Assembly (NCBI RefSeq): GCF_000156375.1 | Contig: NZ_DS996359.1 | Coordinates: 488,867 to 552,866, forward strand | Reading direction: 5' to 3' | DNA: 64,000 bases | Source of the DNA: Desulfovibrio piger ATCC 29098 | GTDB taxonomy: Bacteria; Desulfobacterota; Desulfovibrionia; Desulfovibrionales; Desulfovibrionaceae | In this document: positions 43,302 through 54,233 of the stretch, in pieces | Layout of the letters: the number at the start of each line of letters is the position of its first letter | Position numbering within the stretch: position 1 is the stretch's first letter | Notes under the pieces: model-generated | The model's input: only the letters and a program-made list of their open reading frames with translations | The model's database searches: none | Told to the model about the DNA's origin: nothing | Translations under genes and position numbers: made by a program

Positions 43302-44087
43302 TCAGCGCAGGCCGAAAAGGCGCCGGAAGAAGGACGGTTTTTTGCGTTTGGGGCCGGAGCCTGCGGCAAGCAGGCTGTCTTCCATTTCGGTCAGGGCGTC
43401 TTCCAGGGCCTCGCTGGCGCGGTGGGCGGCCCGGGGATCATTGGCACGCAGGGCCGCATCCAGGCTGCCGCGCTGCACGAGGGCATCAGCCAGCGCCTGT
43501 TTGAAGGGGGCCTGCTGTTCGGGCCAGCGGTTCTCGGCCATGCCCCGTTCCAGGCGGTCCAGCAGGTCGCGGACACCGGCCGCGCCCACACCGGCATGCC
43601 CGAACGCCAGCAGGCTGAGCCCGGGCCAGCATTTTTCCAGCAGGCCGGAGTTCCAGGTGACGTCCACGGTGGTGATGCGGGCCACGGGCGTGGTCAGCGG
43701 GGGCCGGATGGCGGACTGCGTGAGCGTGGCCTTCAGCGTGTCCAGCAGGGCGGCCAGGGCCTGGAGGCCCGCGGCGGCGTCCTCGGCCTGCCAGCTGCCC
43801 AGGGCGTCCTCGCAGTGGCGCGTCAGGTCGCACAGGGGGCGCAGGCTGTCCAGCGTCAGGGGCGCAAGGTCGTCCACGTTGCGCATGGTCAGGCGGCTCA
43901 GGCATTGCGCCAGTTCCAGCAGGCAGGGCTCGGCCTGTGCCTCGGGCACGGCCAGCCAGGCCGCCACGTCCTCACCATAGGGGCCGGCAGCCTTGCGGGC
44001 CAGGGCCAGCAGGGCGGGCCAGCGACGGGCCGTGAGCCCCTGGGGGCTGTCGGCGGCTTTCTGGCGGATCTGCAGTGCCTTGCCCAT
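43302..44087 (-). CDS. Uncharacterised protein of the acc-ssb operon
   Basis: 261 residues, not recognised. It is Leu/Ala-rich and mostly helical, with a short central beta segment (ARITTVDVTWNSGLLEKCWPG) and a Lys/Arg/Phe-rich C-terminus (KRKKPSFFRRLFGLR) that could bind membrane or nucleic acid. It starts 6 nt after the biotin-carrier-like gene, so the two are probably co-translated. I do not assign a function. Confidence 0.65.
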   Translation of the reverse strand: MGKALQIRQKAADSPQGLTARRWPALLALARKAAGPYGEDVAAWLAVPEAQAEPCLLELAQCLSRLTMRNVDDLAPLTLDSLRPLCDLTRHCEDALGSWQAEDAAAGLQALAALLDTLKATLTQSAIRPPLTTPVARITTVDVTWNSGLLEKCWPGLSLLAFGHAGVGAAGVRDLLDRLERGMAENRWPEQQAPFKQALADALVQRGSLDAALRANDPRAAHRASEALEDALTEMEDSLLAAGSGPKRKKPSFFRRLFGLR

Positions 44088-44093
44088 GACGGT

Positions 44094-44744
44094 CTAGCCC
44101 TTTTCCGTCCACTCGGTCTGGACGCGCATGATGACGTCCTGGATGACGGGCACCTGGTCTTCGGGGCAAACGCCGATGAGGGGGGCGTCCGCGTCCATGT
44201 TCTCGTTGTAGCTGAAGTAGACGGCGTAGATGACGCCCGTGGGGCCGCTGTAGTGCAGGGGCACCTCGCGCTTCATGCGCGACATGATGAGCAGTTCCAT
44301 GCCGTCGCGCACCACCACGGAGTGGGCGTCCGAGGCGCGGATCTTCTTGTCCACTTCGGGGGTGAAGTAATATTTGGCCCGCTCGGGCGCGCGGAACAGG
44401 TACAGGGCCTTCTTGAGGATCTGGTGTTCCACTTCGCTGCGGGTGAGCATGTGGCGGATGACCATCAGGGGCGTGCCGGCTTCCACGAACATGCCTTCGA
44501 GCTGGCTGTGGATCTTGCTGACGATGCCCTTTTCAGGCGAGCAGATGGGTTTGGGGTTGCGTTCGCGTTCCAGGGTGGCCAGGCGGGTGCCGGGCTTTTC
44601 CTTCCACTGGCCCTGGGGGCCGAGGACCTCGTCGCCTTCCTTGATGTCGGCAAAGGTCACCACGCCGGTGTGGGGCGTACGGATGACGATCTCGCGGTAG
44701 GGGGAGGCTTTTATCTCATCCAGCAATGCGGAAATGTTGATCAT
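44094..44744 (-). CDS. Biotin/lipoyl-carrier-like protein with two barrel-sandwich domains
   Basis: 216 residues from ATG 44744. Residues ~23-100 look like one biotinyl/lipoyl domain (HTGVVTFADIKEGDEV, then PEKGIVSKIHSQLEG...VEAGTPLMVI) that lacks a modifiable MKM lysine. Residues ~138-195 form a second, with SRMKREVPLHYSGPTGVIY, where Lys158 takes the place of the biotinyl lysine of the usual AMKM motif. It follows the accA-accD fusion, so it is the best candidate for the biotin carboxyl carrier of this acetyl-CoA carboxylase, but the motif is unusual and biotinylation is an inference. Confidence 0.65.
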   Translation of the reverse strand: MINISALLDEIKASPYREIVIRTPHTGVVTFADIKEGDEVLGPQGQWKEKPGTRLATLERERNPKPICSPEKGIVSKIHSQLEGMFVEAGTPLMVIRHMLTRSEVEHQILKKALYLFRAPERAKYYFTPEVDKKIRASDAHSVVVRDGMELLIMSRMKREVPLHYSGPTGVIYAVYFSYNENMDADAPLIGVCPEDQVPVIQDVIMRVQTEWTEKG

Positions 44745-44837
44745 GTGGTTTTCCCGCTTTTTCGTTTGTCGTGGGTGGGGCCGCACCGTCAAGGGCGGCG
44801 AAAGGCGGGGCGGAAAATCCGCCCCGCCGTCTGCTTG

Positions 44838-47081
44838 CTAACGGTAGTACAGGTTGCGGCCACCCATGGTGAGCAGCGCCTGCTTGAGGTTGGCACGGAT
44901 CTGGCGGCGGTCCCAGATGCCCTGGATATGGCCGCGGGACAGGGCCCGGTAGGAGCGATGGTACTTGGGCGGGATGTCCATGCCCGTGGTCTCCTTGATG
45001 ACGCCGGGACCGGCAAAGCCGATGTTGGAGGAGCGCACCGCGAACTGGTAGGGCGCGCAACCCAGGAAGCTGGCCACGGGACCGGCGAAGGAGTTGGTAT
45101 CGTACAGCACCAGGTACAGGCCGCCGGACTCGATGTAGCGGCGCACGGCCACGGTGCAGCGGGGCATCTGGATGACGCCGTGGGTGCCTTCCTGGATGCG
45201 GATGCCGGCGGTGCCGTGCACGTAGGCCAGGAAGGGATAGCGCTTCTTGGCGGCGCGGGCGGCGGCTTCCACGAACTTGTAGCCTTCGGCGGCACCGAAG
45301 GAACCGCCGCGGAAGGTGCCCATGAGCATGGCCACCACCAGCTTGGTGCCGTCGATGCGGGCCTCGAAGGTCATGCAGCCGCTGCGGCAGCCGGTCTTTT
45401 CCTGGGCGGCCTTGATGCGTTCCTCGAAGTTGGGGAAGTTCAGCGGGTTGCCGGCTTCGATCTCGCGGTTGAACTCAAAGACCGAGCCCTTGTCGAAGAC
45501 GTTCTGCACGTACCATTCGGGCTCCATGGGGAAGTGGTAGCCGCAGTGGCTGCACACGCCCGCGAACTCGGCGAACAGGTCGGGGCCCCAAAGGTCGAGG
45601 CAGCCGTACGAGGCGCTGTTGGGGCAGGTGATGGTACGGTCGACCTTGTAGCGCGGCGAAAGGTAGTTCCACTTGCTCACGCGGTTGTCTTCCACCCAGT
45701 TGGACAGGGTGGTCAGTTCCTTGGCCGTGGCCTTCTTTTCCGCCGGGCTGGCGATGCGCTTCCAGGGGCTGAAGAGGCGGCCCTTGAACACATCCCATTC
45801 GCTGCTCAGCTCTTCCATGATGTTGTGCAGCTTGCGCTGGTGACGGCGCACGAAGTCGTACTTGAAGTGCATCCAGGGCTTGGTCACCCAGTCGCGCAGG
45901 GCGGCGGCGTTCTTGGCCAGGAAGGGACGGTTGTCGATGGCGGCCGCGCGGGAAAGGCGCAGGAACTTCTGCTGGCGGCGTTCGCGCATGCGGTTCTTGG
46001 CCGCGCCGGACATGCCCCAGCGCACGTACATCTCGTCCAGGTTGGCTTCGGGGTTGCGCAGGCGCGCCAGGGCCAGGCCGCGGATCATGGGCGGCTTGGT
46101 GTTGGTGATGACCACCTCGTCGGTGGCGCGCAGCACTTCCTGCCGCAGGGAGCGGAAGAAGTCGAAGTGGTGCGGACGGGCACCCAGGGCGGGTTCCTGC
46201 ACCACGCTGTCGATGTAGCCGAAGGAGAGGTTGTCCTGGGCGGTGATGTGCAGGTTCTGGGCGCAATGCTCGATGAGCTCGGGCGCGGCGCGCTGGCCGG
46301 CCTTGAGGCGGCCTTCGATGGCGGCGCCGCCTTCGGGCGAGATGACCGAGTAGTAGCCGTGGGAGAGCATGAGGCGCTTGTCGGCCAGGCCGATGGCCTC
46401 GGCACCGCCGGAACCGCCCTCGGAGATGATGGAGATGACGGGCACGCGCAGACCGGCCATGGTGTAGATGTTGCGGGCGATCTGCTGGGCCGCGCCGGGG
46501 TAGTCCTCGATGGGATAGGAACCGGGCGTGAAGATGTAGCAGTGGATGGGGATGCCTTCGGTCTCGGCCACACGCATGTACTGCAGGGCCTTGGCGTTGC
46601 CCCAGGGCTTCACGGAGCCGCCGTTGCGGAACTCGGCGCCGTGGCCCTTTTCCTGGCCGATGACCATGACGGACTGGGTGTGCATCTTCTTGCCGCGGCG
46701 GCGGGTGATGACCGCACGGGCGATGAGCATGCTGGGGTCGAGGCTATGCTCGTCCTGGCCGCCCACTTCGGTGAAGTTGTCGTAGACGTTCTCCAGGATG
46801 TCACGCAGGCAGATACGCTGGGGATGGCGCACGATGCGCACGCGGTCCATGGGCGTGATGAGCTTTTCCAGGCGTTTTTCCACGAAGACGAAAAGGTCTT
46901 CCAGGGAAACGATCTCGGTATGGGGATCCTCGACCTCGCCGTTGCGCACACGGGTGGTGAACTCGGTCAGCTTCTCGTCCAGCAGGCGGATGCTGTCCTC
47001 GTGCTTGCCGGCGAAGATGTCGCGCGTATACGAGAGCCTGTCGTTCAGGCTTTGGATGCGTTTTTCGATAGTGTTGTCCAT
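44838..47081 (-). CDS. accAD: Acetyl-CoA carboxylase carboxyltransferase, fused alpha (AccA) and beta (AccD)
   Basis: 747 residues joining both carboxyltransferase subunits in alpha-beta order. The N-terminal half is AccA-like (EKRIQSLNDRL, KPWGNAKALQYMRVAE, ISEGGSGGAEAIG). The C-terminal half is AccD-like with a variant zinc ribbon (CPNSASYGC then CSHCGYHF), GTFRGGSFGAAEGYKFVEA and IQEGTHGVIQMPR. It transfers the carboxyl group from carboxybiotin to acetyl-CoA, giving malonyl-CoA for fatty-acid synthesis. Carboxylase genes flank it on both sides. Confidence 0.9.
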   Translation of the reverse strand: MDNTIEKRIQSLNDRLSYTRDIFAGKHEDSIRLLDEKLTEFTTRVRNGEVEDPHTEIVSLEDLFVFVEKRLEKLITPMDRVRIVRHPQRICLRDILENVYDNFTEVGGQDEHSLDPSMLIARAVITRRRGKKMHTQSVMVIGQEKGHGAEFRNGGSVKPWGNAKALQYMRVAETEGIPIHCYIFTPGSYPIEDYPGAAQQIARNIYTMAGLRVPVISIISEGGSGGAEAIGLADKRLMLSHGYYSVISPEGGAAIEGRLKAGQRAAPELIEHCAQNLHITAQDNLSFGYIDSVVQEPALGARPHHFDFFRSLRQEVLRATDEVVITNTKPPMIRGLALARLRNPEANLDEMYVRWGMSGAAKNRMRERRQQKFLRLSRAAAIDNRPFLAKNAAALRDWVTKPWMHFKYDFVRRHQRKLHNIMEELSSEWDVFKGRLFSPWKRIASPAEKKATAKELTTLSNWVEDNRVSKWNYLSPRYKVDRTITCPNSASYGCLDLWGPDLFAEFAGVCSHCGYHFPMEPEWYVQNVFDKGSVFEFNREIEAGNPLNFPNFEERIKAAQEKTGCRSGCMTFEARIDGTKLVVAMLMGTFRGGSFGAAEGYKFVEAAARAAKKRYPFLAYVHGTAGIRIQEGTHGVIQMPRCTVAVRRYIESGGLYLVLYDTNSFAGPVASFLGCAPYQFAVRSSNIGFAGPGVIKETTGMDIPPKYHRSYRALSRGHIQGIWDRRQIRANLKQALLTMGGRNLYYR

Positions 47082-47136
47082 AATCTCTTGCGCCGTTTGA
47101 CGTTGATGGAAGGGGACCGCCGGGGCGGCCCGTCAG

Positions 47137-48576
47137 CTAGAAGCGCAGGGTGCGGGCGGTGTTGGCCCGCAGGAAGTCCACGTTGGACTTGAGCGCTTCA
47201 CCGGCGTTGTTGCGGCCTTCCAGGTGCAGGTTGTCCAGGAAGGAGACGCCGCGTTCCCGGGCCTCGGCCAGATCCTTGCCCCAGATGATGGCCAGGGCCA
47301 GGTTGGGGTCGAATTCGGTGGGGATCTCGTAAGGCGTGTCGGTGGGCACGTGGGTCAGCATGGTGAGCCAGGGCTCTTCCTTCCAGGCAAAACGCTCGAT
47401 GCGGCCCACCCAGGGGGTGAAGCCGTGTTCGGGGTCCTCGGCGATGAGGCGGTATTCGATGCCCACGCCGTCGAAGGTCACGTCGTCCTGGGTGTAGCCC
47501 AGGGGCTCGCCCAGACCGATGCGGATCTGTTCGGCGATGAGGTCCACGGGGCCCTCGTGGTTGCGGATGCTGGAGATGCGGGCCGAGACGCCGTTCTCCA
47601 CCTGGATGCGGGTGTTCACTTCCATGAGGAAGGGCTCGCCCTGGCGGGTGACGATCCATTCCCAGGTGCCCACGTTGTCATAGCCCACCTTGCGGGCCAT
47701 GGTCAGGGAATAGTGGACGATGTCCTGCAGCACCTTGGCGGCGTCGAAGCTGTAGTCCATCTGGGCGGGCACGAAGCCGGGGGCCACTTCCACGCGCTTC
47801 TGCAGGCCGGTGGACTGGATGGAACAGTTGCGGGTGCCGAAATGCACGGGGTTCTTGCCGCTGCGGTCGGACACGATCTGGACTTCCAGGTGGTTGAAGT
47901 CCGTGATGCGCTGCTCGATGAGCACGCCCTCGTCCTTGAACTGGCGCAGGGCGTAGTTGCGGATGCGGCGGTACACGGAGCGGAAGTTGTCGATGTCGTA
48001 CACTTCCTCGATGCCCATGCCGCCACCGCCGGCCGACGCCTTGACCAGCACCAGCGGGCGCTTGATGCCCTGCTGCACTTGGAACTCGAACACGCTGCGG
48101 GCGATGCGCTCGGCTTCCATCTCGTCATAGATGGGGCGGTCGGAACCGGGCACGGTGGGCACGTCCAGGCTGCGGGCCAGACGCTTGGTGTTGATCTTGT
48201 CGCCCAGCTCGCGGATGATCTTCCACGAGGGGCCGATGAAGATCATCTTGCGGTCGCGCTTGGTCACGCGGCGGGCAAAGCGGAAGTCCTCGGCAAAGAA
48301 ACCGTAACCGGGATGCACGGCCGTGCAGCCGGCCTGGTCGGCCACGGACATCAGCTCGTTGGCATCATGATAGGAAGAAACCCGGAACAGGCTGCGTTCG
48401 CCGCCGTTCTCGCGGGCGTAGCGCACATGGCCCGAAGCGGCGTCTTCGGCGGTAAAGATGGCAGTAAAGGCCACACCCAGCTTGCGGCAGGCCCGCATGA
48501 TGCGTATGGCGATCTCGCCGCGGTTGGCGACGAGAACCTTGTGTTGTTGCAAAGAGTCTTTCTGGCTGGTCTCCAA
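47137..48576 (-). CDS. accC: Acetyl-CoA carboxylase, biotin carboxylase subunit
   Basis: 479 residues of the ATP-grasp biotin carboxylase family: LVANRGEIAIRIMRACRKLG at the N-terminus, the Gly-rich ATP loop KASAGGGGMGIEEV, and EVNTRIQVENGVS with the catalytic Glu/Arg region. It carboxylates biotin with bicarbonate and ATP. The start is TTG at 48576, supported by a CAGGAG site 7 nt away and by the alignment of LVANRGEI. First gene of the minus-strand acc locus. Confidence 0.93.
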   Translation of the reverse strand: METSQKDSLQQHKVLVANRGEIAIRIMRACRKLGVAFTAIFTAEDAASGHVRYARENGGERSLFRVSSYHDANELMSVADQAGCTAVHPGYGFFAEDFRFARRVTKRDRKMIFIGPSWKIIRELGDKINTKRLARSLDVPTVPGSDRPIYDEMEAERIARSVFEFQVQQGIKRPLVLVKASAGGGGMGIEEVYDIDNFRSVYRRIRNYALRQFKDEGVLIEQRITDFNHLEVQIVSDRSGKNPVHFGTRNCSIQSTGLQKRVEVAPGFVPAQMDYSFDAAKVLQDIVHYSLTMARKVGYDNVGTWEWIVTRQGEPFLMEVNTRIQVENGVSARISSIRNHEGPVDLIAEQIRIGLGEPLGYTQDDVTFDGVGIEYRLIAEDPEHGFTPWVGRIERFAWKEEPWLTMLTHVPTDTPYEIPTEFDPNLALAIIWGKDLAEARERGVSFLDNLHLEGRNNAGEALKSNVDFLRANTARTLRF

Positions 48577-48717
48577 GGCGGTCTCCTGAGGGCGGTGCTG
48601 TGCCGCTCTTGTGGAATGGGCGTCAGCACGCTATAAAGCGGTTCGCTTTTGCGACTGAAAAACAAGAGCTACTACAGCATATCGGCTTGGTCTTCAATAT
48701 CTGAGGGGGTCAATTCT

Positions 48718-49548
48718 ATGCAAAACTGGGAAGAAGTCCAGCTTGCGGTGGCGGCGCTGCGCCGGCGTCTGGGGGCCGCGCTGCCCTCTCGGCCCGATGC
48801 GGCCATCATCCTGGGCACCGGTCTTTCGGGGCTCGTGGAGCGCATGGAGGATACGGTCAGCGTCCCCTATGCCGACCTGCCGGGGTTCCCGGTGTCCACG
48901 GTGGCCTCCCATGCCGGGGCCTTCGTGCTGGGACGCCTGGGCGGCCGCACGGTGCTGGTGCAGCAGGGCCGCTGCCATCTGTACGAAGGTTTCGGGCCGG
49001 ACAAGGTCTGCATGGGCGTGCGCGTCATGGCCGGGCTGGGCGCGGACACGCTGATCCTCACCAATGCCGCGGGCGCCTTGGACCCGCAGTTCGACGCGGG
49101 CGGGCTCATGTGCATCAGCGACCAGATCAACTTCACCGGCGTCTCGCCCCTGAGCGGGCCCAACCATGAGGCCTGGGGCGAGCGCTTCCCCGACATGAGC
49201 GCCATCTACGACGCCGGCCTGCGCGACCTGGCCTGCCGGTGCGCGCTCGATCTGGGCATCCGCCTGGAGCGCGGCGTCTACATCGGCGTGCGCGGCCCGC
49301 AGATGGAAAGCCCCGCCGAGACCCGCATGTTCCGCCAGTGGGGCGCCGACGCCGTGGGCATGAGCTCCGTGCTGGAGGTCATCGCCGCCCGCCATATGGG
49401 CCTGCGCGTGCTGGGCATCTCCTGCCTCACCAACAAGAACCTGCCCGACTGCATGCGCCCCGCGCCGCTGGAAGAAGTCATCGCCGTGGCCGGCCGGGCC
49501 GGGAAGGACCTGGGCCGCCTTGTGGAAGCGGTGGTGACAAAGTTGTAA
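48718..49548 (+). CDS. punA: Purine nucleoside phosphorylase, trimeric (PunA/PNP II) type
   Basis: 276 residues from ATG 48718 behind GAGGGGG. The phosphate site [10 protein letters not shown], the [15 protein letters not shown] segment, [17 protein letters not shown] and the base-binding [24 protein letters not shown] signature are all present. It phosphorolyses purine nucleosides for salvage in the cytoplasm. Divergent from accC; its own terminator follows. Confidence 0.92.
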   Translation: MQNWEEVQLAVAALRRRLGAALPSRPDAAIILGTGLSGLVERMEDTVSVPYADLPGFPVSTVASHAGAFVLGRLGGRTVLVQQGRCHLYEGFGPDKVCMGVRVMAGLGADTLILTNAAGALDPQFDAGGLMCISDQINFTGVSPLSGPNHEAWGERFPDMSAIYDAGLRDLACRCALDLGIRLERGVYIGVRGPQMESPAETRMFRQWGADAVGMSSVLEVIAARHMGLRVLGISCLTNKNLPDCMRPAPLEEVIAVAGRAGKDLGRLVEAVVTKL

Positions 49549-49565
49549 AAATCGCGTAAACCATG

Positions 49566-49597
49566 CGCCCCGGCAACGTTCCGGGGCGATTTTTTTA
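49566..49597 (+). terminator. Rho-independent terminator of punA
   Basis: CGCCCCGG (49566-49573) pairs with CCGGGGCG (49581-49588), followed by a T-run 49590-49597. It lies only 18 nt before the typA start, so typA transcription must begin within or after it, or depend on read-through. Confidence 0.85.
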
Positions 49598-49615
49598 CCA
49601 GAGCGAGACAGAACT

Positions 49616-51445
<1,830 letters not shown>

Positions 51446-51469
51446 GTCTCCTTATCCCGGATAGAGGAA

Positions 51470-51509
51470 GGGCCGGCAGACATGCGAACATGTCTGCCGG
51501 CCCTTTTTT
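51470..51509 (+). terminator. Rho-independent terminator of typA
   Basis: Perfect 15-bp stem (51470-51484 with 51489-51503), CGAA loop, then T6. Confidence 0.93.
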
Positions 51510-51649
51510 GTTTTCAGGCGGACAGGCCGGGAGTGCCCTTGGCCTTTGCAACCGGCAGGCCGCACAAGGCCATGCCCTGCCGGGAAGGAGACGGTCTGCC
51601 CGGGGGGCGCTGCCCGAAACGGTGCTGCGGGCAGCGGCAAGATGGCGGG

Positions 51650-51997
51650 TTACGGTCTGATGTAGGCGAAGCCCTTGTTCTGCAGCTCCACGATATCCAC
51701 CAGGCCGGCGGGCACCACTTCGCAACCGGGCCAGAGGTCGGCCGCGGTCATCTTGTTGGCATCCAGGGCATTCTTGCACAGATGCAGCTTGAGGCCGCGG
51801 GCCATGAGCTCCTCGGCGGTCTTCTGCAGCTCGGCCTGGGCAGGCACGAACAGTTTGACGGCCGGGCCGTTGGCCACCAGCACCAGCTGGAATTCCTTGC
51901 CGGGCAGGCCGTTCATATAGTTGCGGGCATTGACGAAGGCAAAGGCCAGCACTGCGGGATCATTGGCGTCCACATGGAGGCAGAGATCATACGACAT
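51650..51997 (-). CDS. DsrE-family small protein
   Basis: 115 residues from ATG 51997 (MSYDLCLHVDAND). The Rossmann-like DsrE/F fold is indicated by FAFVNARNYMNGL, QLVLVANGPAVKLF and GLKLHLCKNAL, where the cysteine occupies the conserved position of sulfur-carrier relatives. Family members carry or sense persulfide sulfur, although many single-domain members are uncharacterised. Monocistronic on the minus strand between typA and the tam operon. Confidence 0.75.
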   Translation of the reverse strand: MSYDLCLHVDANDPAVLAFAFVNARNYMNGLPGKEFQLVLVANGPAVKLFVPAQAELQKTAEELMARGLKLHLCKNALDANKMTAADLWPGCEVVPAGLVDIVELQNKGFAYIRP

Positions 51998-52088
51998 GGG
52001 GAGACTCCTGAAAAAAGAACTGAATAAGTTCATGGTAACAAAGGGGATTTGTCTTGCCAAGCTGTCTCTCTGCGGCTATGGGATTATT

Positions 52089-54233
52089 ATGCGCCGAACA
52101 TATATCCTTTTTTCTTTTTTGCTCATGGCCTGCCTCCTGCTGGGCGGCTGCGGCCTGCTGTTCGGCGATGCCGCCGGAGAACTGCGCGATGACGGCGGGA
52201 CGAAGATGCCCGACGCCCAGGACGAACGCATCCCCTACAAACTGTCCATCGAAGTGGACGGGGAGCGCCGCGCCACAGCGGGCGAAAAGCGCGCCGCGGC
52301 CACGGATCCTGACGGGGAGTCCGAGGGCGTGCCCCTGGGCGGCAGCCCGGAAGAGAGCGAGGGGGCCGGATCGGCAGCCCCACAGACGGACGCCCCCGGC
52401 CGCGAGGGCACAGGCGCCACGTCGCCTGCTCCCAAGGGGAACAGCGGCCTGTCGGACAAAATGCGGGCCCTGAGCCAGCTGGAGCAGTTGCGTTCCGATC
52501 CGCCGGACAGCCTGCTGGGCCTGGAACGCCGGGCCCGGGGGGATGTGGAGACGGCGGTCAAGCTGATGCATTCCCAGGGCTATTATGACGGCACGGCGAC
52601 CTTCCGGATGGACAGTACCACCACGCCGGTCACGGTGCGTCTGCACCTGACGCCGGGCCCCCGTTATGTGCTGGGCCGGGCCTCGGTGCATTATGAGCCT
52701 GTTCCCGTGGTGCCCGCGGCCCTCAAGCACGGAAAGCGGCGTGCGCCGTACAGCGGCCTGGGGGCCCTTTGGGGCGATGAGGCCCGCGAAGCGACCCCGC
52801 CCCCGCGCTTCCCCGATACCCTGCGCGGGGTCACTCCCGGCGAACCCGTGACGGCCGACCAGATGCTGGAAGCCGTGGAAAAGCTGCCCGAGCGTCTGCG
52901 CCGCCGGGGCTATCCTCTGGCCCAGGTGAGCAAGCAGCGCTATTTCCTCGATCGTGAGGCCCGTACCCTCAATGCCGAGATCGTGGTGGATACCGGCCCT
53001 CCGGCCCTGCTGGGCGAGATCGTGGTGGAGGGCAACAAGGACGTCAGCACGACCTACATCCGCGAGCGCGCCCCCTGGAAGGCCGGGACGGAGCCCTGGA
53101 ACGAGAGCCGGGTGCAGGACTATGTGGACGAGCTCCGCGGTCTGGGCCTGTTCAGCATGGTACGCCAGCGCAACATCAAGGACGTGCCCCCGCCGCGCAA
53201 GGACGGCATGGTGGTCCTGCCCGTGCAGCTGGTGGTGCGCGAAGGACCGCCGCGCTCGGTCAGCGCCGGTGCCCGTTATGAGACGGATTCCGGCATCGGC
53301 GTGGAAGGGGAGTGGGAACACCGCAACTTCTTCGGCAACGGGGAAAAGCTGGTGGTCTCCCTGCCCATCACGCCCGAAAAACAGGGCCTGAAGGCGTCGT
53401 TCGAAAAACCGGCCTTCCTGGATCGTGACCAGAAGCTGGTGGGCGAAGCCTCCCTGTTGCAGGAATTCACCGATGCCTACGACCGGCGCGGCCTGCGCGT
53501 GGGCGCCGGTATCGAGCGCCGCCTGAGCCCGTACTGGTGGGTGGGGGTGGGCGCCTCTTCCGACAGCGGTGCCCTTACCGAGGACGACCGCACCAACGAG
53601 CCCTACAGCTTCGTGGGCCCGCACCTGCGCATCGTGCGCGACAGCCGCAACAACAAGATCAATCCCAAGCGCGGCTCGGTGCTGGAGATCCATTCCAAAC
53701 CCATCTTCGGCTATTACGACGGCTTCTTCACGGCCCTGGGCACGGAAGTGGAAGGCATGTTCTATTACGCCCCCTTCCGCAAGGGCCCGCGCCAGGGCGT
53801 CATCGACGACAAGCTCGTGCTGGCGGCCCGTGTGCGCGGCGGCAGCATGGCCGGGGCCGAGATGAACAACCTGCCCAGCACGCTGCGCTATTACGCCGGT
53901 GGTGCCGGTTCGGTGCGCGGCTATTCCTATCAGGCCATCGGCCCGCGCAACGACAAGGGCGATCCCAGCGGCGGCCGTTCCTACCAGATCGTCAATCTGG
54001 AGGCCCGCTACAAGATCACCGACGAGATAGGCATCGTGCCCTTCCTGGACGGCGGCATGGTCTACGAGGACGCCCTGCCGCAGATCTTCGGCGACATGCG
54101 CTGGGGCGCGGGCCTGGGCCTGCGCTACTACACGCCCATCGGTCCGGTGCGCCTGGACGTGGCCACCCCCCTCAATCCCGTGGACGGTGATCCCCCCCTG
54201 CAACTCTATATCAGCATAGGACAGAGCTTCTGA
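52089..54233 (+). CDS. tamA: TamA-like Omp85 outer-membrane protein
   Basis: 714 residues from ATG 52089. The signal ends in the lipobox LGGC. About 100 residues of low-complexity Gly/Ala/Pro/Glu linker follow, then POTRA-like repeats (residues ~135-370; RRRGYPLAQVSKQRYF, LLGEIVVEGNKDVSTTYIRE) and a C-terminal Omp85 beta-barrel with GGAGSVRGYSYQAIGPRN and WGAGLGLRYYTPIGPVRLD. With TamB it moves proteins or lipids to the outer membrane. Its stop overlaps the tamB start. A lipoprotein signal and long linker are unusual for TamA and typical of divergent members. Confidence 0.88.
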   Translation: MRRTYILFSFLLMACLLLGGCGLLFGDAAGELRDDGGTKMPDAQDERIPYKLSIEVDGERRATAGEKRAAATDPDGESEGVPLGGSPEESEGAGSAAPQTDAPGREGTGATSPAPKGNSGLSDKMRALSQLEQLRSDPPDSLLGLERRARGDVETAVKLMHSQGYYDGTATFRMDSTTTPVTVRLHLTPGPRYVLGRASVHYEPVPVVPAALKHGKRRAPYSGLGALWGDEAREATPPPRFPDTLRGVTPGEPVTADQMLEAVEKLPERLRRRGYPLAQVSKQRYFLDREARTLNAEIVVDTGPPALLGEIVVEGNKDVSTTYIRERAPWKAGTEPWNESRVQDYVDELRGLGLFSMVRQRNIKDVPPPRKDGMVVLPVQLVVREGPPRSVSAGARYETDSGIGVEGEWEHRNFFGNGEKLVVSLPITPEKQGLKASFEKPAFLDRDQKLVGEASLLQEFTDAYDRRGLRVGAGIERRLSPYWWVGVGASSDSGALTEDDRTNEPYSFVGPHLRIVRDSRNNKINPKRGSVLEIHSKPIFGYYDGFFTALGTEVEGMFYYAPFRKGPRQGVIDDKLVLAARVRGGSMAGAEMNNLPSTLRYYAGGAGSVRGYSYQAIGPRNDKGDPSGGRSYQIVNLEARYKITDEIGIVPFLDGGMVYEDALPQIFGDMRWGAGLGLRYYTPIGPVRLDVATPLNPVDGDPPLQLYISIGQSF

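Noticed and set aside
43242..47192. A 1,316-codon plus-strand open frame opposite ssb to accAD
   Set aside because: Crosses four real genes on the other strand; no start signal and no domain.
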